Part shown: piece after piece, positions 1 through 10,662 of the stretch
Numbering within the stretch: the stretch's first letter is position 1
Layout: every line of letters begins with the position of its first letter
Origin: DUZB01 sp963747555
Lineage (GTDB): Bacteria; Desulfobacterota; DSM-4660; Desulfatiglandales; Desulfatiglandaceae
Direction of reading: 5' to 3'
NCBI GenBank assembly: GCA_963747555.1
Contig: CAVVFZ010000008.1
Span: 46,658 to 110,657 of the forward strand
Length of the DNA stretch: 64,000 nucleotides
The notes under the pieces: model-generated
What the model saw: the letters and a program-made list of their open reading frames with translations, nothing else
Databases searched by the model: none
Told to the model about the DNA's origin: nothing
Position numbers and translations under genes: made by a program

Positions 1-2973
1 CACCGCCGCGATATGTCCCGCCTGGGCAAATCCCAGCACGTTGCCGCCTCCTCTGATCTGAAGGTCGTGCATGGCCAGGTGAAGTCCAGCCCCGAGGCTG
101 GTGAAGTCCATGAGGGCCTTCAGCCTTTTCTGAGCGTCTTTCGTAAGGGTGGTTCCCTTGGAAATGAGCAGGTAGGCATAGGCCTTTTCTTTTGCACGGC
201 CTACCCTTCCTCTCAATTGATAGATCTGCGCCAGTCCCAGTTGATCCGCATTGTTGATGATGATGGTGTTGGCCGTTGGGATATCCAGCCCCGATTCGAT
301 AATGGTGGTGCAGATCAGGACATCGATCTCATTTTGAAGAAATCGCATCATGGTCTCTTCCAGTTCGTGACTCTTCATCTGACCATGAGCAACCTCAAAG
401 CGCACGCGGGGAAGAAGCCGGCGCAAATGATCCGCCTGTTTTTCAATGCTTTTGACGCGGTTGTGAACGAAGAAGACCTGTCCGCCCCTTTCTATTTCGG
501 ACTCTATGGCTCGAACAATGAGGGGGTCATCGTAAGGGGAGAGATAGGTCTCAATGGAAAGCCTGTCCTGTGGAGGAGTTTCAATGACGCTGAGATCCCG
601 CACGCCCATCATGGACATCTGGAGGGTGCGCGGGACGGGAGTTGCCGTGATGGCCAAAACGTCCACCAGTGCCCGGTATTTTTTCAGGAATTCCTTCTGC
701 TTTACCCCGAAACGCTGTTCTTCATCGATGATCAAAAGGCCCAGATCCGCAAACTTGACATCCTTCTGGAGGATCCTGTGGGTGCCGATCAGGACATCGA
801 TGCCGCCTGCCCTGAGTTTGGCGATGGTTTTGGCCTGTTCCGATGCTGTCTTGAACCGGCTGAGTATCCCCACCTGCATGGAAAAAGGGGCCATCCTTTT
901 TCTGAAGGTCTCGTAATGTTGTTCGGCCAGAACGGTAGTGGGAACCAGAAAAGCCACCTGTTTGCCGTCTGAAACCACCTTGAAAGCGGCCCTGATGGCG
1001 ATTTCCGTTTTCCCGAAACCCACATCTCCGCAGATCAATCGGTCCATGGGACGATCGGAGGTCAGGTCCGCCAGGACGTCTTCCACCGCCTTGTTCTGGT
1101 CCGAGGTCTCTTCGTGTTCAAAGGTGGCCTCGAATTCCCGATAAAAATGATCAGGGGCTGAAAACGGAATACCTTTGCGGAATTTCCGCAGGGCATAGAG
1201 CTCTACAAGCTGTTTTGCAATCCTCCCCACGGCCTTTTTGGCTTTTTGTTTCGCAATGTCCCACGAACGTCCCCCCAACTGGTCCAGTTTGGGAGACCTT
1301 TCCTCGGCGCCGGCATATTTCTGAAGGATGCTCATCCGTTCCGCAGGGATGTAAAGTTTTGCCTTGTCCGCGTATTCTACGATGACAAGATCATGTTTTC
1401 TCCCTCCGATATCGAGGGTGGCCAGATCCTGATAACGTCCGATTCCGTGATCCTCATGGACCACAAAATCCCCTCTTTTCAGCTGACTCAGGCTGGACCA
1501 GGCAAGGGTCTTTTTGGGAGAGCCTTTCCGGCCTCCCGCTCTCGTTGTTCTGGAACCGAAAATTTCGTTTTCGCTGATGACGTAGAGCCCGGTTTCCGGC
1601 CAGCTGAAACCGCTGGAGATCCGTCCCATGCAGATGCTCAATCCCGGCTTATCGGGGATGTGGTTCCATTCCTGAACCACATGGTCTACCGTCACTTGAT
1701 AATTTTTCAGAATTTCCTGCAGTCGGTCCGCCTGCTGTTCCGTACTGCAGATGATGACGACCTTTGATCGGGAATCCAAATGGTTGGAAATTTTTTCGGC
1801 AAGAGGCGCCAGGGAAACCCTGCCTTTTGTTTCATGCCTTACCTCAAGATCGCGCTCCGGACGGTAATTTTCCTTGAACGAAAGCCTGTTTTGCGTCTCC
1901 TCAGGCAGTCCCATATCCAGCTCGCTGAATGTCATCCGCGGGCGTTGATCCATTTGCGCGAGATTTCGTCAAAAGAAAGAAAGAGCCCATCGGTCGCGGG
2001 GAAAGGGGCGCCTTTCTCCGCGGATTCCAGGCGGAATTTTTCTTCATCTTTTCGAAATTTCTTTTCCACCTTCGCAATCCGCGGTTTCAACTGGTGCGGA
2101 TCGAAAATGGAAAGGATTCCATTTTCCGGAAGGTATTCAATGAGGCTGTTCAATTGACCGTAATAGTGATTCAGCCACGCTTCCTGGCCCGGAAACCCTA
2201 CGGCATCCTCCGATTGCAGAGGAAGCCTGCCCATGGACCTGGCTCTTTTAAGGTTCTTCGCATTCACTATGACTTCCGAGGCGGGAAGGAGGATGATCTC
2301 CTCGACGGGGGTTTTCGATCGCTGATTCGCCGGGTCGAATTCCCGAATGGATTCCAGGTGGTCTCCCCAGAATTCCAGGCGGACGGGCAAGGGATAAAGG
2401 GGAGAAAACAGGTCGATGACCCCTCCCCGCACGGAATAATCCCCCATCTCTTCCACCAGCGAGGTCCGCTGGTAGCCATTCATCTCAAGCCTTCTGATTA
2501 AGGCTTCCCGGTCTACTTCCTCCCCCGCTTCCAGGTATTCGAGAGATTCCAGAAGAGATTCCTTGGGGAGGAGGTTAAAGCAGATGGCCTCCGGAGAGGT
2601 GATGACCACCGTGTCCTTTTCGGAGATGAGCCGATAAAGAGCTCTGATTCTGGCGGCAATGAGATCTTTCGGGGGACTGAGACCCATGAGAGGCGACATG
2701 TCGTAAGGGGGAAAATGATGAAAGCGAAGCGAATGGGAATCCTCTCCCTCTGCATCTCGATCATCCAGAAAAAAACGAAGCTCTCTATACGTATTGCGCG
2801 CTTCTTTTCTGTCGGGCAGAACAGCCAGGCAGGGCCTTTTTATCCGGGCAAGGGTTTCGGCAAAAAAGTAGATGAGAGCCGTACCGGAAAGTCCGGTTAC
2901 CGATACCAAAGGATCTTTCTTTTTCGGCCCATTCAATCAGTGTCTCAAGGCGAGGATCGTTCAAACGGTTCAT
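1..2973 (-). CDS. mfd: Transcription-repair coupling factor Mfd (partial, frame broken twice)
   Basis: Mfd is the ATP-dependent DNA translocase that removes stalled RNA polymerase and recruits UvrA. The gene runs off the left edge. The start ATG at 2973 overlaps the ldcA stop as ATGA and gives MNRLNDPRLETLIEWAEK. The frame then changes near 2914-2925, and the UvrB-like N-terminal module continues to a TGA at 1932-1934. A third frame opens with an ATG at 1933-1935 (again ATGA) and reads to base 1. This part holds the RNA-polymerase-interaction region (RGDFVVHEDHGIGRY), Walker A (GDVGFGKTE), DEEQRFG, the TRG-like region (ITATPVPRTLQMSMMG) and the helicase motif QLRGRVGRAKEKAYAY. The first break sits in an A-rich run and looks like one extra base. 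The second could be a missing base or a coupled stop-start that splits the protein. Family assignment is certain; whether the breaks are biological is not. Confidence 0.85.
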
Positions 2974-3883
2974 GGGGAGACGCAGGGTTCAAGGAGTTTG
3001 ACGGTTTTGCCATCGGCATCGAGTTCGGATTTGATGCCCAAAGGCCATGCAAGATTATCCGGTCCATGACCGGCGGGGAAGTCGGTGAGGACGGGGATGT
3101 TCAGGCGTGCAAGCCTGTATTTCAAGAGCCGATCGATCGCTTCTTTCTCCCCGCACTGTTCGAATCGCCCGGCAATGAGGCCCGATATCTGTTCAAGGCA
3201 GCCGGAAAGCTCCAGGTGGGTCAGCATACGATCTATACGATAGAGGGATTCCCCTCTGTCTTCGAGGAAAAGGAGATCCTGTTTTAGATCGGGAAAATGG
3301 GGGGTTCCCAGCAAGTGGCAGAGCAGCGTCAGATTCCCACCCATGAGCCGGCCGGTTGCCTTTCCGGGAAAGAGGGTTCTGGTCCGATCATCTCCATGCA
3401 GGGTAGCCCGTCCGGAGGAAAGCAATTGAAAAAGATGGCTTCGCGTGGTCTCGTTTCGATCGGCAAAACCCTGAACCATCGGTCCGTGGAAGACCGTAAG
3501 GCCGGTCTTTTTGAATACGGCGGAAAGCAGGGCCGTAACGTCGCTGTATCCCACAAGGATCTTCGGATTCTCCAGGATGAGATCATAATCGATTCCGGAC
3601 AGCAGCCTCATGGTCCCATATCCGCCGCGGGCACAGAAAACGGCCTGTATCTCCTTGTCGCTGAACATGGCATGCAGGTCCGACAATCGGTCTATATCAT
3701 CCCCTGCAAGGTAGCCCTTCCTGTCATACAGGTGCGGCCCTGTCTTCACCCGGAAACCGGAGTCTTCAAGAAATGACAGGTGACGATTGAAATCTTTCGA
3801 ATCAATGGGACCGGCGGGCGCTGCGATTCCTATGGTGTCTCCCGGTTTCAGGGAAGGGGGTTTGATAGGTAAGGTTCCGGCAT
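2970..3883 (-). CDS. ldcA: LD-carboxypeptidase, peptidase family S66 (5' end frameshifted)
   Basis: Muramoyl-tetrapeptide LD-carboxypeptidase, which trims D-Ala from recycled murein tetrapeptides in the cytoplasm. The in-frame protein shows the S66 hallmarks: LKPGDTIGIAAPAGPI at the N-terminus, the nucleophile region FCARGGYGTMRLL and LVGYSDVTAL, then FHGPM. The N-terminal strand LKPGD is in a frame that has no start codon before the coaX stop. The natural start is the ATG at 3881-3883, 7 nt after coaX, and it is one base out of register. One missing base within the first eight codons would repair the frame and give about 304 residues, the usual family size. An alternative is a shorter protein from GTG or ATG near 3749-3752, but that would lose a core strand. 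Its stop overlaps the mfd start, so the two are probably translationally coupled. Confidence 0.8.
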
Positions 3884-3890
3884 AAAAAAA

Positions 3891-4664
3891 TCACGGCACC
3901 CTGTTTTTCTTATAAAGGATCGCCAACCCCTGTAGGGTAAGAAATTCTTCCACCTTTTCGATGGTCTCAGATACTTCGCACATGATGGGCGCCAGTCCGC
4001 CCGTGGCCAGAACACGCGGGCTTTCTCCTGATTCCAGCTTCATCCGGTTTACGATACCATCCACGAGCCCGGCATAGCCGTAAATGATTCCGGCATTCAT
4101 GCTGCTGATCGTATCCTTTGCAATAACCGTCTTGGGGAGTGCAAAAATCTCAACCCTTGGTAGTTTTGAGGCTGCCTGAAACAGGGCTTCACAGGAGATC
4201 AGCACCCCCGGCGCAATGGCGCCGCCCATATAAGAACCTTCCCCGGATATGTAATCAAACGTGGTTGCCGTGCCGAAGTCTACAACAATGAGTGCACAGT
4301 GATACCTCTCATAGGCGGCTACGGCATTGACGATGCGGTCTGCTCCCACTTCCTTTGGATTGTCGTATTTAATCGGCATCCCGGTTTTGAGACCGGGTCC
4401 TACAATGAGGGGTTGAATCCGGAAGTAGCGGTTGGAGAACTCTTCCAATGTATTCAGCAGCGGAGGGACTACGCAGGATACGATGGTTCCCGTAATATCC
4501 TTGAAGCCGAGGTTTTCCCACTGGAAAAAGTTTCCCACAATCATTCCCAGTTCGTCGGCGGTGATTTCTTTTTCGGTTCTGATCCTCCAATGGTGGAGAA
4601 TCTCCTCTTCCTTGACAACTCCCAGAACAATATTTGTATTGCCTACATCCACACAGAAAAGCAT
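3891..4664 (-). CDS. coaX: Type III pantothenate kinase
   Basis: CoaX phosphorylates pantothenate, the first committed step of coenzyme A synthesis. Type III enzymes are not feedback-inhibited by CoA in the family members studied. The protein (257 aa) starts MLFCVDVGNTNIVLGV, which carries the DxGNTN phosphate-binding motif. It continues with GADRIVNAVAAY, VVDFGTATTFDYI and GGAIAPGV, all ASKHA-fold signatures of CoaX. I chose the ATG at 4664 because it gives the canonical N-terminus and has GGAGA a few bases upstream; the longer reading from 4748 overlaps the end of folP. It lies between folP and ldcA in the minus-strand operon. No biotin-repressor fusion is present. Confidence 0.93.
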   Translation of the reverse strand: MLFCVDVGNTNIVLGVVKEEEILHHWRIRTEKEITADELGMIVGNFFQWENLGFKDITGTIVSCVVPPLLNTLEEFSNRYFRIQPLIVGPGLKTGMPIKYDNPKEVGADRIVNAVAAYERYHCALIVVDFGTATTFDYISGEGSYMGGAIAPGVLISCEALFQAASKLPRVEIFALPKTVIAKDTISSMNAGIIYGYAGLVDGIVNRMKLESGESPRVLATGGLAPIMCEVSETIEKVEEFLTLQGLAILYKKNRVP

Positions 4665-4701
4665 CGATTCTCCTTTTATGCAAAAAGTGTCAGCTACTTC
4701 A

Positions 4702-5557
4702 CTATGCCCGGCCATATTTAATGGCATCCAGTATCTTAACGGTTTCAACCGCCATTTTCACATTATGGACCCGCACGATGTGGGCGCCGTTCATAACGCT
4801 TGCTGCCGCGGCCGCCATGGAGCCTGTATCCCTTTCATCAGGCTTTTTCCCCAAAATGTGACCGATGAAGGCCTTGTTCGAGCTTCCCACCAGGATGGGC
4901 CGTTCAAGAGCTCTCAAACGGGCCAGAGATCGGAGAACCTCCAGATTATGGGCGAAAGTTTTGCCGAATCCGATTCCCGGATCTACAATAATCAGGTCCT
5001 TTCTTATTCCAAGCGCTACGCACCGGTCTATTGCGCGTTTGAGAAAGTCCAGAATTTCTTTTGATTACGTCTTCATATACCGGGTTGTCCTGCATGTTCT
5101 CCGGTGTCCCCTTCATGTGCATGAGGATGACGGGAACTCCGGCCTTCGCGGCAACCGCCCCCATTTCCGGATCGAAATCGAGGGAACTGATGTCATTGAT
5201 GATGGATGCCCCTGCATTCATGGCCTCCGTGGCCACACGGCTCTTGGTGGTATCTATACTGATGGGGATCGATAATTCTCTGGAGAGGGCCTGAATGACC
5301 GGGATGACCCGATCTATCTCTTCCTCGCTGGAGAGCTTTTGCGAATAGGGCCTGGTGGATTCTCCTCCCACGTCAAGGATGTGGGCGCCGTCTTTCGCCA
5401 TTTGCAGGCCGTGTTCCACCGCCTTTTCAGGCGCAAGAAAACGGCCGCCGTCGGAAAATGAATCCGGGGTGACATTGAGCACGCCCATGACATGGGTTTT
5501 TTGATGAAAATTGAGGGTATGTCCCTGCCACTTCAGCTCAAAATCCATCTCAGGCAT
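4702..5557 (-). CDS. folP: Dihydropteroate synthase (one frame break)
   Basis: FolP condenses p-aminobenzoate with 6-hydroxymethyl-dihydropterin pyrophosphate in folate synthesis. The N-terminal half has the signatures MGVLNVTPDSFSDGG, VGGESTRPYSQ and IDTTKSRVA. After VYEDVIK the frame is lost at an AAAA run (5059-5062, on the minus strand). One base fewer restores KEILDFLKRAIDRC, then DPGIGFGKT and GSSNKAFIG, ending at the stop at 4702. The merged protein is about 284 aa, normal for the family. The gene starts 11 nt after the ftsH stop, and ftsH-folP adjacency is widespread in bacteria. A homopolymer indel is far more likely than a true disruption, because all motifs downstream are intact. 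Confidence 0.88.
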
Positions 5558-5568
5558 TTTCCGGACTC

Positions 5569-7377
5569 TCAGGTACCCTTTCCTCCCTCTTTCTTGAAGG
5601 CTTGTTCCATGATCTTGTCGATATCTTGGGCATTCAGGGTTTCTTTCTCCAGGAGCGCAGTGGCCATATCGTTCATGGTGTTGAGGTTGTCTCTTATGAG
5701 ACCGGACGCCCGCTCATAGGCATCGGTGATGATTCTCCGAACTTCCTCATCTATTTTCTGTGCGGTATCTTCCCCATAATCCCTGTGCTGAGAAAATTCC
5801 CTGCCCAAGAATATCTGCTCTTCCTTTTTTCCAAAGGTGAGGGGGCCCAGCTCTTTGCTCATGCCGTAACTGCAGACCATTTTCCGCGCAAGGTCCGAGG
5901 CTCGCTCAATATCGTTGCCTGCGCCGGTCGTTTCGGTATCCAGTACGATCTCCTCCGCAGCCCTTCCTCCCATCAGGATACAGATATTGTTCAGGAGAAA
6001 ACTCTTGGGATAGGTATGCTTTTCATCCGTTGGAAGCTGCTGGGTCAATCCCAGTGCCCTCCCCCGCGGCATGATGGTCACCTTGTGGATCGGGTCGGTG
6101 TCGGGAAGAAGCATGGCCACGAGGGTATGACCGGCTTCGTGATAAGCGGTCAATCGCTTTTCCTCATTACTGATGATCATGCTCTTTCGTTCGGTTCCCA
6201 TGAGGACCTTGTCTTTGGCATCTTCAAAGTCCTCCATTTCGACCCTGTCCTTTCCGCGTCTGGCAGCCATGAGTGCGGCTTCATTGACCATGTTCTCAAT
6301 GTCCGCCCCCGTGAATCCCGGGGTTCCCCGCGCAAGCAGGTTGATGTCCAGGTTGTCGGCCACCAGTTTCTTTTTGAGATGCACCTTCAGGATTCCCTCT
6401 CGTCCCTTCAGGTCCGGTATGGAAACGACGACCTGTCGATCGAAACGTCCCGGTCTCAACAATGCCGGGTCCAGAACATCCGGTCGGTTGGTGGCGGATA
6501 TAAGGATAACGCCTTCATTGGATTCAAAACCATCCATCTCAACCAGCAGCTGGTTCAGGGTCTGCTCCCGTTCGTCGTGCCCGCCTCCGAGGCCGGCCCC
6601 GCGATGTCGTCCCACCGCATCGATTTCATCTATGAAAATGATGCAGGGGGCATTCTTTTTCCCCTGATTGAAAAGGTCCCGCACGCGTGAGGCGCCCACG
6701 CCGACAAACATTTCCACAAAATCCGAACCGCTTATGCTGAAAAAAGGAACTCCGGCTTCTCCGGCTATGGCCCGGGCCAAAAGCGTCTTTCCGGTTCCGG
6801 GAGAGCCCACAAGAAGCACCCCTTTGGGTATCCTCCCCCCCAGACGGGTGAACTTTTTGGGGTCGCTCAGGAATTCAACAATCTCTTCCAGTTCTTCTTT
6901 TGCTTCATCAATGCCGGCCACATCTTCAAAGGTAACCTTTTCCTGGGAATCGCTCATGAGTCTGGCTCGGCTTTTCCCGAAAGACATGGCCTTCCCCCCC
7001 CCGGCCTGCATCTGGCGCATGAAAAATATCCATACGCCGATCAGCAACAGCATGGGAACCCACGATAAAAAAACCTGGAACCAGGAAGAGTCATCCGCCG
7101 GTTTTGCTGAAATTTTTACTCCTTTTCCCCGCAACATGGTGATCAGTTCCGGATCTTTGGGCGCATAGGTTTTGAAGGGGCCCTGGGAGGACATTCCGGA
7201 AATATTTTCTCCCTGGATGGTTACCTGGTTGACGCTTCCGCTTTCAACCATGTTCAGGAAATCGCTGTAGTCGATGGTCGCACTGGTCCTGTCGGGATGC
7301 TTGAATATTTGAAAAAGCATCACCATCATAAGACTGATAACGAGCCAAAGAGCAAGATTTTTGTAAAATGGATTCAA
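5569..7377 (-). CDS. ftsH: ATP-dependent zinc metalloprotease FtsH
   Basis: FtsH is the membrane-anchored AAA+ protease that degrades misassembled membrane proteins and short-lived regulators. The 602-residue protein has a first membrane segment at about residues 6-26, a periplasmic domain, a second segment at about 99-121, then the AAA module: Walker A GSPGTGKT, Walker B IIFIDEIDA, the pore motif FVGVGASRVRD and the arginine-finger region LLRPGRFDRQV. The zinc site is HEAGH in the C-terminal protease domain. Length and domain order are typical. It is the first gene of the minus-strand operon that continues into folP, coaX, ldcA and mfd. A good -10 element lies about 130 nt upstream. Confidence 0.97.
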   Translation of the reverse strand: MNPFYKNLALWLVISLMMVMLFQIFKHPDRTSATIDYSDFLNMVESGSVNQVTIQGENISGMSSQGPFKTYAPKDPELITMLRGKGVKISAKPADDSSWFQVFLSWVPMLLLIGVWIFFMRQMQAGGGKAMSFGKSRARLMSDSQEKVTFEDVAGIDEAKEELEEIVEFLSDPKKFTRLGGRIPKGVLLVGSPGTGKTLLARAIAGEAGVPFFSISGSDFVEMFVGVGASRVRDLFNQGKKNAPCIIFIDEIDAVGRHRGAGLGGGHDEREQTLNQLLVEMDGFESNEGVILISATNRPDVLDPALLRPGRFDRQVVVSIPDLKGREGILKVHLKKKLVADNLDINLLARGTPGFTGADIENMVNEAALMAARRGKDRVEMEDFEDAKDKVLMGTERKSMIISNEEKRLTAYHEAGHTLVAMLLPDTDPIHKVTIMPRGRALGLTQQLPTDEKHTYPKSFLLNNICILMGGRAAEEIVLDTETTGAGNDIERASDLARKMVCSYGMSKELGPLTFGKKEEQIFLGREFSQHRDYGEDTAQKIDEEVRRIITDAYERASGLIRDNLNTMNDMATALLEKETLNAQDIDKIMEQAFKKEGGKGT

Positions 7378-7512
7378 ATGAAACCTCCCTTGTAAATTCA
7401 GGCCTCAGCCCGATTCCAAAAAAATCAAAAAAAAATGAAGAAAGCCTGAGGCCTTCACCACTCTCTTCTGCTTACGGTTCTATTCGGCGAAATTCTGGAC
7501 GAAAACTTTTCT

Positions 7513-7518
7513 ATTATA
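7513..7518 (-). promoter_or_regulatory. Candidate -10 element for the ftsH operon
   Basis: On the minus strand a perfect TATAAT sits at 7518-7513. It would give a transcript start near 7506 and a 5' leader of about 130 nt before ftsH. The -35 region (ATGGAA at 17 nt spacing, followed by an A-rich tract) is weak. This is a motif match only. Confidence 0.4.
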
Positions 7519-7550
7519 GTCCCTTTTTTTTTAAATTCCATAAAATTTTG

Positions 7551-7580
7551 TTGACACAGGTCTCCGTGTCTTTCAAGAAT
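7551..7580 (+). promoter_or_regulatory. Candidate sigma-70 promoter for the DUF4301 operon
   Basis: TTGACA at 7551-7556 is followed after 18 nt by AAGAAT (7575-7580), about 80 nt before the start codon at 7663. The -35 is perfect; the -10 matches four of six positions. It is back to back with the ftsH promoter, as expected for divergent operons. Confidence 0.4.
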
Positions 7581-7662
7581 AGCCCATCGGCGCTCCTTCC
7601 GTATGCATTTGGCGGGTGGTGTGTGAACGAACAGTTCAACAGACGCGGGAAAGGAGACATTT

Positions 7663-9235
7663 ATGATGGCGAAGATAGTTTACGAAGGAAGACCTGGTCC
7701 AGATAGAGAACCACGGACTGAGCGAGGCGGAGATCAACAGGCAAATTTCCCTTTTCAAGATGTCGACTCCCTATTTGCATCTCGTGGGTCCGGCTATTCC
7801 CGGAAATGGCATCAGGGTGTTCAATGACGTGCAGAAAAAGAAGTTTAAGAAAATTTACAAGGAGGAATCCCCGCGGAGGCAATGTCTGAAGTTCGTGCCC
7901 GCGTCCGGTGCGGCCTCCCGCATGTTCAAGGTGCTTTTGAGCGCCATGAACCGGAATAGTCCGGTAACCATCGATGTTGTTTCAAAAGAGGCGGAGAAGG
8001 GGGATGAAGATGCGGTCCAGCTCCTCCATTTTATGAAAGGCATAAGGGATTTTGCATTCTTTACAGACCTGGATGCCTGTTTGAAGAGGAAAGGGCTGAC
8101 CGGAGAAGCCCTTGTTGACCAGGGGGATTTTACGGAACTGATAGAATGCCTTCTGACGGTTGACGGCCTTGACTATGCGAATCTTCCTAAAGGGCTGCTC
8201 AAATTCCATCGATACCCTGAAGGCAGCCGCACCGCGTTTGAAGAGCACCTCGTTGAGGCTGCTGCCTATGTGCGCAAAGCGGATTCAACCTGTCCTCTAC
8301 ATTTCACCATTTCTCCCGAACATCGAGATAAATTCCGCAACTGTCTGGAAAATGTGAGAAAAACCTATGAAAAGAAATTCTGCGTCTCCTATGACGTCGC
8401 TTTTTCCATTCAGAAGAATTCCACTGATACCGTGGCCGTGGACCTGAACAACCGGCCCTTCAGAGAGGCCAACGGGATGCTGCTGTTTCGTCCGGGGGGC
8501 CATGGTTCTTTGCTGCACAATCTAAATGATCTTGAAGAGGAGATCATCTTTATCAAGAATATCGACAATGTGGCTCCGGATCGGTTGAAGTCGGAAACCT
8601 TTGAATGGAAGAAAATCATGGGTGGATATCTCCTGTTTCTGCAGAGACGGATATTCGGATTTTTGGCAGAGTTTGCCTCCGGTATTGCGGCGCCGGATTT
8701 GCTTGAAGGAGCCGAGTCCTTTTTGGAGGAAGAGCTCATGCTTCCCGTCCCCGCTTCCATTTCCAGAGGTTCTTTGTCTGACCGGAGGGCCTACCTGATC
8801 GAGCGGCTGGATCGCCCTGTGAGGGTCTGCGGAATGGTGAAGAACACAGGGGAACCGGGGGGAGGTCCATTCTGGGTACGAGATGAGAATGGGGAAAAGT
8901 CTTTTCAGATCGTTGAAAAGGCGCAGATAGATCCTGATTCCATTCAGCAGCAGGCCATTCTAAACGCCTCCACCCATTTTAATCCGGTGGACCTGGTCTG
9001 TGGGGTACGGGACTGGCAGGGAAAGCCGTTTAACCTTGCGAAATTTGTGGCCCCGAATACTTTTTTCGTCTCAGAAAAATCAAAGGACGGCAGGGACCTG
9101 AAGGCGCTGGAACACCCGGGGCTCTGGAACGGATCCATGGCCAGATGGATTACCGTCTTTGTGGAAGTGCCAGGCATTACATTCAATCCGGTCAAAACGG
9201 TTAATGATCTTCTGAGAGAAGAGCACCAGCCGTGA
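7663..9235 (+). CDS. DUF4301 family protein (frame break near the start)
   Basis: Protein of unknown function that I recognise as DUF4301. The body (about 490 aa from 7760) contains KFVPASGAASRMFK, a glycine-rich segment reminiscent of sugar-nucleotide-binding loops, and FRPGGHGSLL. The family normally begins with a short segment like FTKEDLVQIENHGLSEAE, and that segment is encoded here at about 7678-7730 but without a start in its frame. The ATGATG at 7663-7668 has a strong AAGGAG at 7651-7656 and lies one base out of register, so a single extra base near 7675-7680 probably separates start and body. The repaired protein would be about 523 aa, normal for DUF4301. It is the first gene of a plus-strand run leading into cvpA and mazG. 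I do not know its substrate. Confidence 0.75.
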
Positions 9236-9296
9236 TATTGCTGAATACTAAGGTGTTTGCTTGACGATCGGTGGAATGCTCTGATAAAGAGTATGT

Positions 9297-9869
9297 ATGA
9301 ATCTACTGGATATCCTTATTATTGCCGTGATCGGTTTTTTCCTTGTACGTGGAATCTTTCGCGGGTTCATCAGGGAAGTCGGCTCCCTCGCAGGCGTTAT
9401 CTTGGGAATATGGCTTGGCTCCGTTTTCGAGCCGGATCTCAGGGCCTACCTGTCGCCCTATTTTCCTGATGGGAAATATCTCGCGTTGATCGGTTTTTCC
9501 ATGATCTTTTTTGCGGTTCTGGTCCTCTGCAATCTGATCAGCTGGGGATTGAAGAAGCTGGTCAAGAAACTGTTCCTTGGTTGGGCGGACACGGCACTGG
9601 GAGTCGCACTGGCTGTTCTTAAAGGAATGATCCTTTCGTACTTTGGAATTGTTTTGCTTACCTTCTTTGTTCCTTCCAAATCGACAATGATTAGCGATTC
9701 CAGGCTTGCGCCTCTGGTGGTTGCCTCCTATCAGTCCGCTATCGGACTGGTTTCTTCCGAAGATTATGAGAGGTGGAAGAAGAAGTTCATCGGAGAAAAA
9801 GAAAAGATGAATTCCCGTCGCAGCGGGGCCGGAAAGGGGAAAGGTTCTTCAGGGAATGATAAGAAATGA
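9297..9869 (+). CDS. cvpA: CvpA family membrane protein
   Basis: CvpA-family inner-membrane protein of 190 aa, named for a role in colicin V production in E. coli and linked to envelope homeostasis. It has four likely membrane segments at about residues 3-22, 27-45, 62-85 and 100-125, and the family signature GIFRGFIREVGSLAG after the first helix. The C-terminal 40 residues are lysine- and serine-rich and probably cytoplasmic. The last 14 bases overlap the mazG start, which implies translational coupling. Confidence 0.85.
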   Translation: MNLLDILIIAVIGFFLVRGIFRGFIREVGSLAGVILGIWLGSVFEPDLRAYLSPYFPDGKYLALIGFSMIFFAVLVLCNLISWGLKKLVKKLFLGWADTALGVALAVLKGMILSYFGIVLLTFFVPSKSTMISDSRLAPLVVASYQSAIGLVSSEDYERWKKKFIGEKEKMNSRRSGAGKGKGSSGNDKK

Positions 9870-10656
9870 TAGATTGACGGAGTCGGTTAAGGGACTCATC
9901 GATTTGGTGGCACGGCTTCGAGGGCCGGATGGATGCCCCTGGGATGCAAAACAGACGGACGCCACCATAAAGATCTACTTGATTGAGGAGGCGTATGAAG
10001 TGCTTGACGCCATTGAAAACGGATCCCCGGAGGCGTTGTGTTCTGAACTGGGTGATCTTTTTTTCCAGATCCTTTTTCTGTGTCAGTTGTCGGCTGAAAG
10101 GGGAGATTTTAATTTCGTCCGCGTGGTGGAAAAAATTACGGAAAAAATGGTGCGCAGGCATCCCCATGTTTTCGGTACGGCAAACGTGGCGAATGCCGAA
10201 GAGGTCGCGGAAAACTGGAATCGGATAAAGAGAGAGGAAAATGGGCGACTGGAATCTTTTTCATCGCAGTTGATGAGTGTTCCCGGCAACCTCCCGGCGC
10301 TTTTGAGGTCTCATCGCCTCAGCGAAAGGGCTTCCAAGGCAGGGTTCGATTGGAAGAATGCCGGGGCGGTGTGGGAAAAAGTGGAAGAAGAGTTTCATGA
10401 ATTGGAGGCTGCGGTGTCCGCTGAAGACAGCAGAGGTGTTTCCGAAGAGTTGGGCGATCTGCTTTTCAGCCTGGTGAACCTTGCAAGATTCTGGAATACC
10501 AACGCTGAGGAACTCCTGAACATGGCGAACAGAAAATTTCTGTCTCGTTTTAAAGAGTTAGAGCAGGCCCTCAAGGGAAAAGGGATCGGGATGAAAGAGG
10601 CCACGGCGGAACAGATGGATCTGGTGTGGGAGGAATTAAAGGCCAGGGGGGAGTGA
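9856..10656 (+). CDS. mazG: Nucleoside triphosphate pyrophosphohydrolase MazG
   Basis: MazG hydrolyses (d)NTPs to monophosphates and pyrophosphate, cleaning the nucleotide pool. At 266 aa it is the full-length two-repeat form. The first repeat has LRGPDGCPWDAKQT and EEAYEVLDAI with the metal-binding ExxE and ELGDLFFQILF. The second has EEEFHELEAAV and EELGDLLFSLVNLARF. The start overlaps the end of cvpA by 14 nt. The next gene, mtgA, begins 6 nt after its stop, so cvpA-mazG-mtgA form one unit. Confidence 0.95.
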   Translation: MIRNDRLTESVKGLIDLVARLRGPDGCPWDAKQTDATIKIYLIEEAYEVLDAIENGSPEALCSELGDLFFQILFLCQLSAERGDFNFVRVVEKITEKMVRRHPHVFGTANVANAEEVAENWNRIKREENGRLESFSSQLMSVPGNLPALLRSHRLSERASKAGFDWKNAGAVWEKVEEEFHELEAAVSAEDSRGVSEELGDLLFSLVNLARFWNTNAEELLNMANRKFLSRFKELEQALKGKGIGMKEATAEQMDLVWEELKARGE

Positions 10657-10662
10657 AAGCCT

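Noticed and set aside
13..972. Long plus-strand frame of 319 codons opposite mfd
   Set aside because: It is the shadow of the conserved Mfd helicase domains on the minus strand; its product has no recognisable motif.
1932..1934. TGA in mfd as a selenocysteine codon
   Set aside because: No SECIS-like hairpin directly downstream and the reading continues in a different frame, not in the TGA frame.
5602..6690. Plus-strand frame of 362 codons opposite ftsH
   Set aside because: FtsH on the other strand is complete and certain; the frame is a by-product of its codon use.
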